Assembly (NCBI RefSeq): GCF_012931985.1
Contig: NZ_JAAFGM010000009.1
Span: 40,001 to 104,000 of the forward strand
Origin: Candidatus Roseilinea sp. NK_OTU-006
Lineage (GTDB): Bacteria > Chloroflexota > Anaerolineae > J036 > Brachytrichaceae
Reading direction: 5' to 3'
Length of the DNA stretch: 64,000 bases
The position numbers and the translations under genes were made by a program. The notes under the pieces were generated by a model that saw nothing but the letters and a program-made list of their open reading frames with translations, ran no database searches and was not told where the DNA came from. Below are positions 9,701 through 17,251 of the stretch, piece after piece; within the stretch, counting starts at the first letter, position 1; each line of letters begins with the position of its first letter.

Positions 9701-11481
9701 TCCCGGCCAGCGCGATCGGGCTAAATGCCGCCAACCCGAGCGCGTGGACGCCTTTCGACTTCTACGTGCTCGCCTTCGACAACTACTTCACCGGCGACCT
9801 GACTGACTTTTCCACGAGCGTTATGCGGGTGAACCCGGCCTTCCCGCGCGCGACATCAACCGGTCTTGCCCCCAATCCGGTGCCAATAGGCAGCAGCAGC
9901 ACGCTGACCATCACGCCACTCCCCTTCAATGATCTCGATTCGCCGTCGCAGCTCGGCATTCTGTTGCTGTACCGCGACGCGCAATGGGGGCGCGAGGCCG
10001 ACGTCATCACGCTTGGACTACCCAGCATCATAATTACGAAGACGGTCGGCACGACGCCGGGCGTGTGCGCCACCACGTCGGCAATCACCGTCACCTATGG
10101 CACGACGGTGTATTACTGCTACACCGTGCAAAACACCGGCAACATCACCTTGACCGATCACTATCTGACAGACGACGTGCTGGGCACAATCCTGGCCTCG
10201 TTCACCTACACGCTCACACCCGGCGCAAGCATCAACACCGTCGCGGCGGGCCTCACCATCAGCCAAGTGGCCACCCAAACAGTAGTGAATACTGCCGAAT
10301 GGACTGCCTACGCAGACGCAGACCCGGGCACGGATTACCCCGCCTTTAGTGCCAGCCTGGCGCGGGTGAACGTCTCCTCGCCGTCCATTCTGATCACGAA
10401 GACGGTCGGCACGACGCCGGGCGTGTGCGCCACCACGTCGGCAATCACCGTCACCTATGGCACCCCGGTGTACTACTGCTACAGCATCCAAAACACCGGC
10501 GACCTCACGTTCACCCATCACACACTGACCGACACGGTGCTCGGGGTGATCTTGAACAGTTTCACCTACACGCTCACACCCGGCGCAAGCATCAACACCG
10601 TCGCGGCGGGCCTCACCATCAGCCAAGTGGCCACCCAGACCGTCACCAACCTGGCTTTCTGGACGGCCTCCAGCGTTTTCACCGCAACTGCTAATGCACC
10701 GGCGACGGTGAACGTACTGCCCACGCCGGTGCAGCTTACGCTGAGCGTGTCGCCGACGACACTGCCGGCCGACGGCAGCGCCAGCGCCCAAGTCGTCGCA
10801 CGGGTGTTCGACCAATACGGCGCGCCGTTCAGCGGCCTCGGCGTGACGCTGCTGGCCAGCGCCGGCACGCTGGGCAGCAACAGCGGCACGACCGACGCCA
10901 GCGGCGGCGTGACCACCACACTCACGGCACCGCTCACCGCAGGCAACGGCACGGTATTTGCGCTGGCCGGCCCGCTGTCCACGTCTCGGCTCGTGACGTT
11001 TACGCAAAATGTCACCACCACCGGCCTGAACCTCAGCGCGTTCGTCCACTCCTCTAACGTGGTGAGCGCCAACGGCCTGATCACCTACACGTTCACTGTC
11101 TCGAACGCCGGGCCAGGCAACGCCACGGGGATTTTGCTCGTGCTGCCGATTCCGGCTAACAGCGCATATGTGGGTGGCAGCGCCATCGGCGGCACGCCGC
11201 TCGCCACGCCCTTCTCCGCTTTGTCGCCAAGCAGCGCGCCCAGATTTGGGCCCGTCGCGGTTGACGCTGCCGAGGCCAACACCATCGTCTGGAACGGCAA
11301 CTTGACGGCCGGCACATCGCACACCGTGCAATACACGGTCAAGCCCACCATCATCAGCGGCGTGATCACTGCGACGGCGTCGCTCTTCCTAGGCGACGAG
11401 GCGGTGAACCCCGGCGGCTATGCGCTTACAACAGAAGTCGTGCCGGTGGGCCTCGTCTATCTGCCTATCGTACGACGCTGA
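6703..11481 (+). CDS. Giant secreted subtilisin-like serine protease (S8) with PA, Big1 and DUF11-type domains
   Basis: A 1592-residue extracellular protease. A signal peptide (about residues 1-34) precedes an I9-like propeptide near 105-203. The S8 domain has Asp232 (AVLDSGIDYTH), His308 (GHGTHVAD) and Ser628 (GTSGAAPMVAG), with the oxyanion Asn in VVVASAGNSAD, so the triad is complete. A PA domain is inserted at about 480-580. A beta-rich region follows, then two near-identical repeats (about 1106-1225 and 1226-1345), a Big1-like domain (about 1345-1432) and a DUF11-like domain (about 1440-1566). The protein ends in YLPIVRR, a tail I associate with Chloroflexi exported proteins. The likely role is degradation of extracellular protein. 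A strong terminator follows. Confidence 0.93.
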   Translation: MPPSSRTCRSLHRLRSALIALVLATPLTTPSASAKSAAPDATSAALQRGVIAQTIGQPERSRPPAQRTAASVEADAQSLTLPDAGAPAERGPISASGQPARPSTGEFVVQLAAPPLAVYAVTPLGPRGLKPNADERANYARQLRSAQLAFMREASKLGAVELARLSRALNAVVVKIDPAQARELAKLPGVKSVRPVRNYELDLSETVPYIGAGFVHNTLNVTGTGVTIAVLDSGIDYTHANLGGPGTAAAYTNAWGTSITDTRNTTVTAQTGFPTEKVIGGYDFVGELWPTYATALAPDPNPIDYGGHGTHVADIIAGQNISDTHRGVAPGAKLYAVKVCSAVASSCNGIALLQGMDFALDPDGNPSTDDAVDIINMSLGASYGQKEDDLSEAAANATRAGVVVVASAGNSADRPYIVGSPSSTPEVIAVAQTQVPSARTFPLVINSPITIAGSYSNTATVSWAPIVNGFTGDVAYVGRGCPAGSWGPADPYLDNPAGKVALIDRGLCAVSLKVDRAVISGAIGVLIANSVSGDPPTFSFGGGSNMTETLIIRKNEGDLMKSQLPTTTVNVTVSPLISIPLVGSMVASSSRGPNYSFSGIKPDIGAPGASVSAVAGSGTGTEAFGGTSGAAPMVAGAAALLLSAEPGLTPAEVKARLMNNAEREVYINPVSQPGLLAEITRIGGGEVRADRALSSTTALWAANPQILSSERYTDGVSLSLGYHRLLTGTYTFSRTVLVRNYSSVDREYVITPTFRYLSDTLSGAITPSVQPTISVSANSSATFDITWTVNAGALPIWNFPPSGLGDGALLRNVEFDGYVLVGDVTDTVSLPWHILPHRAAGVVTPTITSAIVTTTADIVATLANPQGARSGRVNPFILTDINPKDYPDSALPGRGDNQAVIDLRYIGVRAVSIGSGQFGVQFAINTWQPRAHPNYPAEFDIYIDADLDGEDDYVIFNAEQNGFGATGLNLTYVGPLPSGPFQGFFYTDADFNSGNVIMTIPASAIGLNAANPSAWTPFDFYVLAFDNYFTGDLTDFSTSVMRVNPAFPRATSTGLAPNPVPIGSSSTLTITPLPFNDLDSPSQLGILLLYRDAQWGREADVITLGLPSIIITKTVGTTPGVCATTSAITVTYGTTVYYCYTVQNTGNITLTDHYLTDDVLGTILASFTYTLTPGASINTVAAGLTISQVATQTVVNTAEWTAYADADPGTDYPAFSASLARVNVSSPSILITKTVGTTPGVCATTSAITVTYGTPVYYCYSIQNTGDLTFTHHTLTDTVLGVILNSFTYTLTPGASINTVAAGLTISQVATQTVTNLAFWTASSVFTATANAPATVNVLPTPVQLTLSVSPTTLPADGSASAQVVARVFDQYGAPFSGLGVTLLASAGTLGSNSGTTDASGGVTTTLTAPLTAGNGTVFALAGPLSTSRLVTFTQNVTTTGLNLSAFVHSSNVVSANGLITYTFTVSNAGPGNATGILLVLPIPANSAYVGGSAIGGTPLATPFSALSPSSAPRFGPVAVDAAEANTIVWNGNLTAGTSHTVQYTVKPTIISGVITATASLFLGDEAVNPGGYALTTEVVPVGLVYLPIVRR
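10021..10740 (+). repeat. 360-bp tandem repeat inside the subtilase gene
   Basis: Two in-frame copies with a 360-base offset. Bases 10036-10105 and 10396-10465 are identical over about 68 bases, and 10200-10277 and 10560-10637 are identical over about 78 bases, while the middle of each unit has diverged. Each encodes a 120-residue module with TKTVGTTPGVCATTSAITV at its start. Confidence 0.9.
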
Positions 11482-11519
11482 TCAGGCGCGAGCTACATCC
11501 ACTGTGTTCGTCTTCCCCG

Positions 11520-11557
11520 GCGAGGCGCTTCATCGGAGAAGCGCCTCGCTTTGTTTT
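11520..11557 (+). terminator. Rho-independent terminator of the subtilase gene
   Basis: A perfect 11-bp stem, GCGAGGCGCTT (11520-11530) with AAGCGCCTCGC (11539-11549), has an 8-nt loop and is followed by TTTGTTTT. It lies 38 bases after the stop codon. Confidence 0.92.
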
Positions 11558-11619
11558 CGGCATCGCCTGCAAGGTCGCGACGGAGAACGGCAACAAGCGG
11601 GGGAGTGCGTCGTTGGGAG

Positions 11620-12110
11620 AATGGCGTGGAGTCGCTTGCCAAGCTCATAAAACACCACGCTGCAGGACGCAGTGAGGCCGCCCGTTAAGCCGATCCGTCC
11701 GTGGCCGCTGCGCAACTAGCACAGCTTGCGATATTCTGTGCCATATCCATCCCAGAAGCCCGGAGCGCGGAAGATCTCGGCAAGGGTGGTCTTGCCTTCC
11801 TCTACGCTGGCGGCTAATGTTGCCATCTTGAAGGTCGAGCCAGGCGGGTATTGGCCCTGTGTGACGCAATTGAGCAAGGTGCCGCTTTGAATGATCTGCT
11901 CGGCAAGTTGGGTGGATGAGAAGAGGGGGCGCTGGCCATAGCGAGCACAGCCGCGTCGTCGGCGCGCAGCACCACGACGGCCCCGCGCCGATTGCCCGAT
12001 AGGTCTTGCACGACGCGTCGGAGGGTCGGGGTAATGGTGAGGGTGATATGTTGGCCCGTGGCCACCGGTCGCTCGGCAATAACGTCACGCGATGCACGCG
12101 TGCCTACATT
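11620..12110 (-). pseudogene. Decayed class B penicillin-binding protein (transpeptidase fragment)
   Basis: The minus strand encodes a broken FtsI/PBP2-type transpeptidase. From 12110 down, one frame reads HITLTITPTLRRVV and RRGAVVVLRADDAAVLAMAS, the usual start of the domain. A one-base loss near 11901-11905 shifts the frame, after which QYPPGSTFKMATL holds the SxxK active-site motif and FWDGYGTEYRKLC follows. A TAG at 11716-11718, where the family usually has Trp, interrupts the frame. It then resumes with GHGRIGLTGGLTASCSVVFYELG, which carries the region of the second active-site motif. The KTG motif and the whole N-terminus are absent. With one frameshift, one stop and two truncations it cannot make a working enzyme. 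Confidence 0.88.
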
Positions 12111-12693
12111 GGCAACGCCACGTGACGCAGTGCGGGATGGCGTGGTCGGGCAGATGGTCAAAGATCTGCGCTAGGGGGATGCCATGGGTGATACATCGCG
12201 CAGCAGCGATGGCTAGACCGTGTGAGACGATGATCACGTTTTCGTCCGGGTGGGCGTTTGCGATGTCGGTCAGCGCCTGACTCATGCGGGTGGCCAGCTC
12301 AAGCACAGTTTCTCCACATGGTGGTCGGGCGTGGGCCGGGTTTCGCCTGCGCTCGTCCAACATCTCTGGGTAGAGCCGTGCCACATCTTCGCCGAGCATC
12401 CCTTCCCAGGCGCCGAGGTTGACTTCGCGCAGGCGGGGGTCGCATCGCACGCCTAACCCCAACCGGGCGGCGAGGATGGCCGCCGTTTGATGGGCGCGGG
12501 CGAGGTCGCTGCTGTAAATGGCCCGGAAGGGGGTATGTGCGGCTTGCTGGGCAAGTGTTGTAGCCAAGGCGTGTGCCTGAGCGAGGCCGGTTGTGTTGAG
12601 TGGCGGCGCATGGGGCGTCTGGCCTTGCCAGCGTCCTTGCAGGTTCCAATCGGTTTGGCCGTGGCGGATGAGCCAGAGGTGTGCTGCGGTCAT
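12085..12693 (-). CDS. Histidine phosphatase (phosphoglycerate-mutase-like), candidate glucosyl-3-phosphoglycerate phosphatase
   Basis: A 202-residue phosphatase of the histidine phosphatase superfamily. LIRHGQTDWN near the N-terminus contains the RHG motif with the phospho-accepting His11; LREVNLGAWEG gives the acid region and IIVSHGLAIAAA the second catalytic His. The mycobacterial GpgP, which removes phosphate from glucosyl-3-phosphoglycerate, belongs to this superfamily. This gene overlaps the GpgS-like gene by 4 bases, so a GpgP role is a good inference but not proven; cobC- or gpmB-like roles are possible. The last dozen residues run into the adjoining decayed PBP gene, so the C-terminus may not be the original one. 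Confidence 0.85.
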   Translation of the reverse strand: MTAAHLWLIRHGQTDWNLQGRWQGQTPHAPPLNTTGLAQAHALATTLAQQAAHTPFRAIYSSDLARAHQTAAILAARLGLGVRCDPRLREVNLGAWEGMLGEDVARLYPEMLDERRRNPAHARPPCGETVLELATRMSQALTDIANAHPDENVIIVSHGLAIAAARCITHGIPLAQIFDHLPDHAIPHCVTWRCQCRHACIA

Positions 12694-14534
12694 GGGGCTT
12701 CGGCGCGATAGCCCGTGTTGGAGGGGGAAGGTGTCTGGCCATCGCGGCGGGCTCGATATTCGGGAATCTCGATCATCGGTGGGCGTTCCAGTTCGGCGAT
12801 CTCTTCGATGTCAAGATAATATCCTCCTGGCCCATAGCGGATCAGCTTCATCGTTTTGTTGACGTCCGCGATGAAGGACCGCTCGTAGTGTCGTTCCAGC
12901 TTGCGCATGACTGTTTGGATGATGGCGAATGACATCTTGCTGAGCGCTTCAAGCGTCTGGTTGTGGTGGATGCGCTCGAGCAGGTCCACCTGGGCGATGG
13001 CGGACAGTCCGAACAACTCGTAAATCTCAATCAGCAGGCTGGTTTCTACGCCGTAGCCGGAGGTGAACGTGCATCGTTCAAGAGCGCTGCGTCGGCCGCC
13101 ATATTCGCCTGACAGGGGCTGGATCACCCCGGAGAGCTCGGGATAGAACAGATTGAGGAGCGGGCGGGCAGTCAGCTCAGTCACGCGTCCGCCGCCGCTG
13201 GCCTGGAGCTTGTCGCCCACGCGGAGCGGCCGACGGTAAAAGCCTTTGACGAATTGGATGTCGCGGTTGAGGAGCATCGGCCCGATGATGCCATACACAA
13301 AGCGTGGGTGGATGTTGGCGATGTCTGTGTCAATCCAGATGAGCAGGTCGCCGCGCGTGACGAACAGGCTCTTCCACAGCGCCTCCCCCTTGCCGGGGCG
13401 TGCGCCGTATGCCGGCAGCAGTTCCTGATGCACATAGACGGGGATGCCGGCTTGGTGAGCGATCTGACGCGTGCGATCGGTGGAGTTGGAGTCAATCAGC
13501 ACGATCTCATCCAGCAGCGGCGTGCGATCCACCAATGCCTGTTTGATGGTGTGGATGATGTGTCCGACCGTAGCTTCTTCGTTTAAGGCGGGCAGGGCGA
13601 GGCTGATGGTGACGCCCTGAGCCTGCTTCAGCTCCATCAGTTGGTCGAGGTCGGCAAATTCGTCGGCCTGGAAGGTGTTTTGGGCGAACCATTTATCCAC
13701 CAGCAACGAGATAGCCCCGGCGCCCACCCGCTCATCGGCAAACGACGCCGGCGTGGGACGGCGCGCCTTAACGACCAAAACCGCGGCTTGGGCGTGCGCT
13801 AACACCTGTTCGGCCACCGGGCCTAACCCTGGGCCGGCATGCGCAGCACGTGCGGACGCCCCGAGGATAATCAGGTCCGCCTGGGTTTGCTGGGCATGGT
13901 CCACGATGGTCTTGATGGTGTCGTCGGTGAGCGCTGCGTGAAGCTTGACTTCCGGCATGTGCTGAAGCACGCGTTCGAGGGCGCGGAAGGGGGCGTTGGC
14001 TTCGCTGCTCCCCCGCAGTTGGATGTGTAGCGCGTTCAGTTCGTTAGGGGAGAGATTGAGGCCAATGCGCAGGGCCAGCTCGGCGGAAGGACCGCCGCGC
14101 ACCGGCACCAACACATGCGCATGTGACCTCAGCGGCCCGCGCACCAGGCCGATGTCGCAGGGTGAGTGGTTGAGCACTGCATCGGCCGACACTCCGAGCC
14201 GGACCAGTTGCGTGGGGTAATCCAGCAGCATCAGGTCAGGCCCTTCAGACTGAATGACGCGCTGAAGCTCCGGCCAGGGATCGCGGCTCACGATCACCTG
14301 AGACCGGGCGCGCACTTGTTTGCCGCGGCCAAGTTGGCGCAGGCGTTTGCGCAATGCCTGGGCTTTACCGGCACCGGCGCTCAGGGCTTCTGTGTCGGGC
14401 AGATGGACGATGCCCACCAGCACCACTTCTGGGGCGAGTGCCTGGGCGAGGGCAAAGGCGGCGCTGTCGTCGCAGCCGTGAATCACCGGCACGAGGATGC
14501 GGCGGAGCGAGGCAAAGAGCGATTTTCTGTTCAT
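12690..14534 (-). CDS. gpgS: Universal stress protein tandem fused to glucosyl-3-phosphoglycerate synthase
   Basis: A 614-residue fusion. Residues about 12-132 and 140-260 are two universal-stress-protein-like domains; the second contains ILGASARAAHAGPGLGPVAE and AVLVVK, resembling the USP nucleotide-binding loop. Residues about 300-600 form a GT-A glycosyltransferase with LALPALNEEATVG, a metal-binding DTD at 402-404 in IWIDTDIANIHPRF, and LSGEYGGRRSALE, which match glucosyl-3-phosphoglycerate synthase (GT81). That enzyme joins glucose from NDP-glucose to 3-phosphoglycerate, the first step to glucosylglycerate. Ordinary GpgS is about 330 residues without USP domains, so the fusion is unusual. 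It overlaps the phosphatase (4 bp) and the upstream GT4 gene (4 bp) in an operon. Confidence 0.87.
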   Translation of the reverse strand: MNRKSLFASLRRILVPVIHGCDDSAAFALAQALAPEVVLVGIVHLPDTEALSAGAGKAQALRKRLRQLGRGKQVRARSQVIVSRDPWPELQRVIQSEGPDLMLLDYPTQLVRLGVSADAVLNHSPCDIGLVRGPLRSHAHVLVPVRGGPSAELALRIGLNLSPNELNALHIQLRGSSEANAPFRALERVLQHMPEVKLHAALTDDTIKTIVDHAQQTQADLIILGASARAAHAGPGLGPVAEQVLAHAQAAVLVVKARRPTPASFADERVGAGAISLLVDKWFAQNTFQADEFADLDQLMELKQAQGVTISLALPALNEEATVGHIIHTIKQALVDRTPLLDEIVLIDSNSTDRTRQIAHQAGIPVYVHQELLPAYGARPGKGEALWKSLFVTRGDLLIWIDTDIANIHPRFVYGIIGPMLLNRDIQFVKGFYRRPLRVGDKLQASGGGRVTELTARPLLNLFYPELSGVIQPLSGEYGGRRSALERCTFTSGYGVETSLLIEIYELFGLSAIAQVDLLERIHHNQTLEALSKMSFAIIQTVMRKLERHYERSFIADVNKTMKLIRYGPGGYYLDIEEIAELERPPMIEIPEYRARRDGQTPSPSNTGYRAEAP

Positions 14535-15784
14535 TCGTCAGCGCAGACAGCTTCTATCAGCGGGGCAATGTGCTCGGCGCACACATGCGCCCATGTAAAC
14601 TGACGGCGTGTGCGGCTGGCATGTTGGAAGGCAGCATCGTTGCGCAGTCGTTCGGTGATTGCGTCGGCAAGTAGACCGGGGGCGGCGTCGGGCGAGAAGT
14701 AGTAAGCGTAGTCGCCCCCCAGGTCGCGCAGTGGAGCGAGATCACTGCAGAAGATCGGCAAACGACTGATCGCTGCTTCCAACATGGGTAGCCCGAATCC
14801 CTCTTCGCGACTGGGCAAGAACAGCGCATCGGCCAGCCGGTAGAGGTCGGTGATGAGCTCGTCCGGTAAAAAGTGATCGTACATTTCGGCCAGGAAATAA
14901 GCATTGTCCTCAAGTGCCAGCGCAGCGCGGCGTTGTTTGAGCAGGGCAAAGTAGTCGGCGTTCTTGGCGTTGTGCGGGCCGAGTGGGCCGGTGATGATGA
15001 GGATGGGACGGCGGAAGGAGCGCCTCAGCTCGGCCAACACCTCTAGCGCCAATTCGATGTTCTTACGCGGCGTCACCCGCACCGGTAGCAGGAGGATGAG
15101 ATCGGCTTGGGTGAGTCGTATGCGCTCCGCAAGGACGCGCGTGCGCGCTTCCAGTTTGTGGAAGCGCGCGAGGTCGAGGCCGTTCGGGATCACGCTGACC
15201 GTCGCTGCGGCAATTCCCGTTAAGCTGGCCAGCTCCTTGCGCCGCAGCTCTGAGATCGCCACGTGTCGGACGTTGCGCCAGGCAGTCCGCAGCAGGTTCC
15301 AGGGATAGCCATCGTGTAGTTCTGCACGATAGCGCGGCGTGGCCCAGGCGAGGTCGTGATGCCATAGGATCAGGCGTGGGCGGGCCAGGGCATCATCAGA
15401 CGCGAAAAGGTCGTGCAGCGCAGCGGTGAGGGCGAGGTTTTTGTGGAGCGAACCAACGTTATGGGCGATGACTACGTCCAGATCAGCCAAGACGCGCGCC
15501 AGCGCCTCCTTGATGGTGAGGCGCAGCCTCTCAAACGCCTCGGTCACCTGGCCGCAGTCCAATTGTGCTTTCACGTGAAGCACCTGAGGGTGGCGCGAAT
15601 CGGCCAGCGGGAAGGGGACGAAGCACACCTGGGGATCGGTTTGTGCGCCGCGCGCGGCGATGATGCGCACCGCATGCCCGAGGGCGCCCAGGCAGCGCGC
15701 TTGGTGCGCGATCACGCTTTCCACGCCGCCTACCACGGGTGGCGCGGTGTAATGCAACAGGGCAATGCGTCGGGAAACAGGCAT
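14531..15784 (-). CDS. Glycosyltransferase family 4 in the gpgS operon
   Basis: A 417-residue GT-B enzyme of family GT4. YTAPPVVGGVESVIAHQARC is the acceptor-side glycine loop, LLLPVRVTPRKNIELALEVL opens the donor domain, and REEGFGLPMLEAA is the E-x7-E site. Its stop overlaps the gpgS start by 4 bases, so it is cotranslated with the putative glucosylglycerate enzymes. It may extend the solute, for example by adding a mannosyl or glucosyl residue, but the sequence alone does not fix the substrate. A TAACAT box at 15809-15814 on the minus strand is a plausible promoter for this three-gene operon. Confidence 0.85.
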   Translation of the reverse strand: MPVSRRIALLHYTAPPVVGGVESVIAHQARCLGALGHAVRIIAARGAQTDPQVCFVPFPLADSRHPQVLHVKAQLDCGQVTEAFERLRLTIKEALARVLADLDVVIAHNVGSLHKNLALTAALHDLFASDDALARPRLILWHHDLAWATPRYRAELHDGYPWNLLRTAWRNVRHVAISELRRKELASLTGIAAATVSVIPNGLDLARFHKLEARTRVLAERIRLTQADLILLLPVRVTPRKNIELALEVLAELRRSFRRPILIITGPLGPHNAKNADYFALLKQRRAALALEDNAYFLAEMYDHFLPDELITDLYRLADALFLPSREEGFGLPMLEAAISRLPIFCSDLAPLRDLGGDYAYYFSPDAAPGLLADAITERLRNDAAFQHASRTRRQFTWAHVCAEHIAPLIEAVCADE

Positions 15785-15887
15785 ATGGAGCGCGAAAGCC
15801 GTTTGGCAATGTTAGCATGGTTACATGCGCCGAAGGGAAGCGCTCTGCGCGTGCGTCAATGCGCGGTAGCGCCATGTGACTCGCTGC

Positions 15888-17219
15888 TCAGGACTGATAG
15901 CCGAAGCAGTCGGCCAACAGCGCCGCCAAGCGCAGGCGTAGCACTGAGAATGAGAAGTAGCGCTGTCCTAGCCGGTAGTTGTGCTCGGCCCAGGATTCGA
16001 CCAGCGCGTCATCGAACAGCACCTGGCGCACCTGATGCAGCGTGGCTTCGGAGATGAAGCCGTCGAATTCGATCACCTTGAACCCTTTCGGCTTGATGTC
16101 CACTTCGTAGATGGAGTAGTTGTTCACGACGACGGGGCGGCGGTAGTACAGTGCTTCCAGGAAGGCGTTTCCGAATCCCTCAAAGGTGGATGGGTAGGTG
16201 ACCAAGTCGGCCTGAGGGTACAGGTCGGCCAAGGCGTAGATTTTGCGGCCGTCGGGGGTGGTGCCGCGATGTTCGGCGATGATGTCGGCCTCGAAGCAAA
16301 CGGATACGCCTAGCAGATTGGCATACTCTCGCACGCGTCGCTCGTATTCCGTGCCTTCGTCGCCGGCGGCATGCGAGATCACCAGCTTGGCCGGCAGACC
16401 CAGCCGTCGCGTCAGCTCGATGGCATGTTCGATGCCTTTGCGCTGGATTACGCGGGTGGGTTGTAAGAAAAAGTATTCAGCGTCGCACAGGCCCAGATCG
16501 GCTCGCAGCGTGCTGGTGTAGCCGTCCGTGGGGGCCGGTGGATGGTCAAAGTCCATCACGTTGGGGACAATGCGAGCGGTCACGCCCACGCGCCGGGCCA
16601 GCTCGCCGGCTTGGATCGAGTTGATCACCACATGACGGATGGAGGGGAGGCGAGGCGGAAAGGCAGCTGCGATATAGTCCTGCACGCAGTTCACCATGAA
16701 GCGCTGGCGTTCCCAGGCAAAGTCGTGATGGTGGGCAATGGTGGGGAAGCCGGTCTCAGCGATCAGCTCGGTGATCGCCAGGCCCAGCGGCACATTCAGC
16801 GGGATGGTGAGAGCATTCTCGACGATGAGCAACTCCAGCGCGAAGTCCCGCACAAAGTGGTAAAGCCGTTGCTTGAAATACTCCTTCAATTCCTGAATGC
16901 GCCGCGACAGGGCGGGCGGGCGCGTATAAATGGAGAAGTGGTCCTGGAACAACGGACCGATCTCTTCCCTGGATTGGCTTGCCCAATCGCTTTGAAACGC
17001 GACGTGGTTGATCTCGTCAATGATGGGGTGGCGGTAAAACGCCTCAGGCACGATGTGGCTACGCGCGGCGGGCCGATCGCATTGGCCGGCAAAGTAGTAA
17101 CACGTGTGGCCCATCGCTTCCAGCACGTGGGCCCACTTGCTCGTTTCCAGCGAGACGCCGTCGGTGCCGGCGAAACGTGTGGAGATGAAGCCAATGCGAT
17201 ATGCGCGGGCGGAAGACAT
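15888..17219 (-). CDS. Glycosyltransferase family 4, candidate mannosylglucosylglycerate-type synthase
   Basis: A 443-residue GT4 enzyme. IGFISTRFAGTDGVSLE is a distinctive N-terminus, HHHDFAWERQRFMVN lies in the acceptor domain, FLQPTRVIQRKGIEHAIEL opens the donor domain, and STFEGFGNAFLEALYYRRPV is the E-x7-E site. The RFAGTDGVSLE signature resembles, to my recollection, the non-phosphorylating mannosylglucosylglycerate synthases of thermophiles such as Petrotoga; I could not check this. I prefer the ATG at 17219; a TTG at 17255, overlapping the GH13 stop, would add 12 residues and no Shine-Dalgarno site settles the choice. It is the second gene of an operon after the sugar phosphorylase. 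Confidence 0.83.
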   Translation of the reverse strand: MSSARAYRIGFISTRFAGTDGVSLETSKWAHVLEAMGHTCYYFAGQCDRPAARSHIVPEAFYRHPIIDEINHVAFQSDWASQSREEIGPLFQDHFSIYTRPPALSRRIQELKEYFKQRLYHFVRDFALELLIVENALTIPLNVPLGLAITELIAETGFPTIAHHHDFAWERQRFMVNCVQDYIAAAFPPRLPSIRHVVINSIQAGELARRVGVTARIVPNVMDFDHPPAPTDGYTSTLRADLGLCDAEYFFLQPTRVIQRKGIEHAIELTRRLGLPAKLVISHAAGDEGTEYERRVREYANLLGVSVCFEADIIAEHRGTTPDGRKIYALADLYPQADLVTYPSTFEGFGNAFLEALYYRRPVVVNNYSIYEVDIKPKGFKVIEFDGFISEATLHQVRQVLFDDALVESWAEHNYRLGQRYFSFSVLRLRLAALLADCFGYQS

Positions 17220-17251
17220 GGCTGCTTTGTGCGTGGGATAGGCAAGGCGCT

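Noticed and set aside
10018..11331. 437-residue frame antisense to the subtilase
   Set aside because: It mirrors the tandem repeat of the real gene and contains no recognisable domain.
11530..11715. 61-residue minus-strand frame as a separate small gene
   Set aside because: It continues the decayed PBP (GHGRIGLTGGLTASCS...) after the in-frame TAG.
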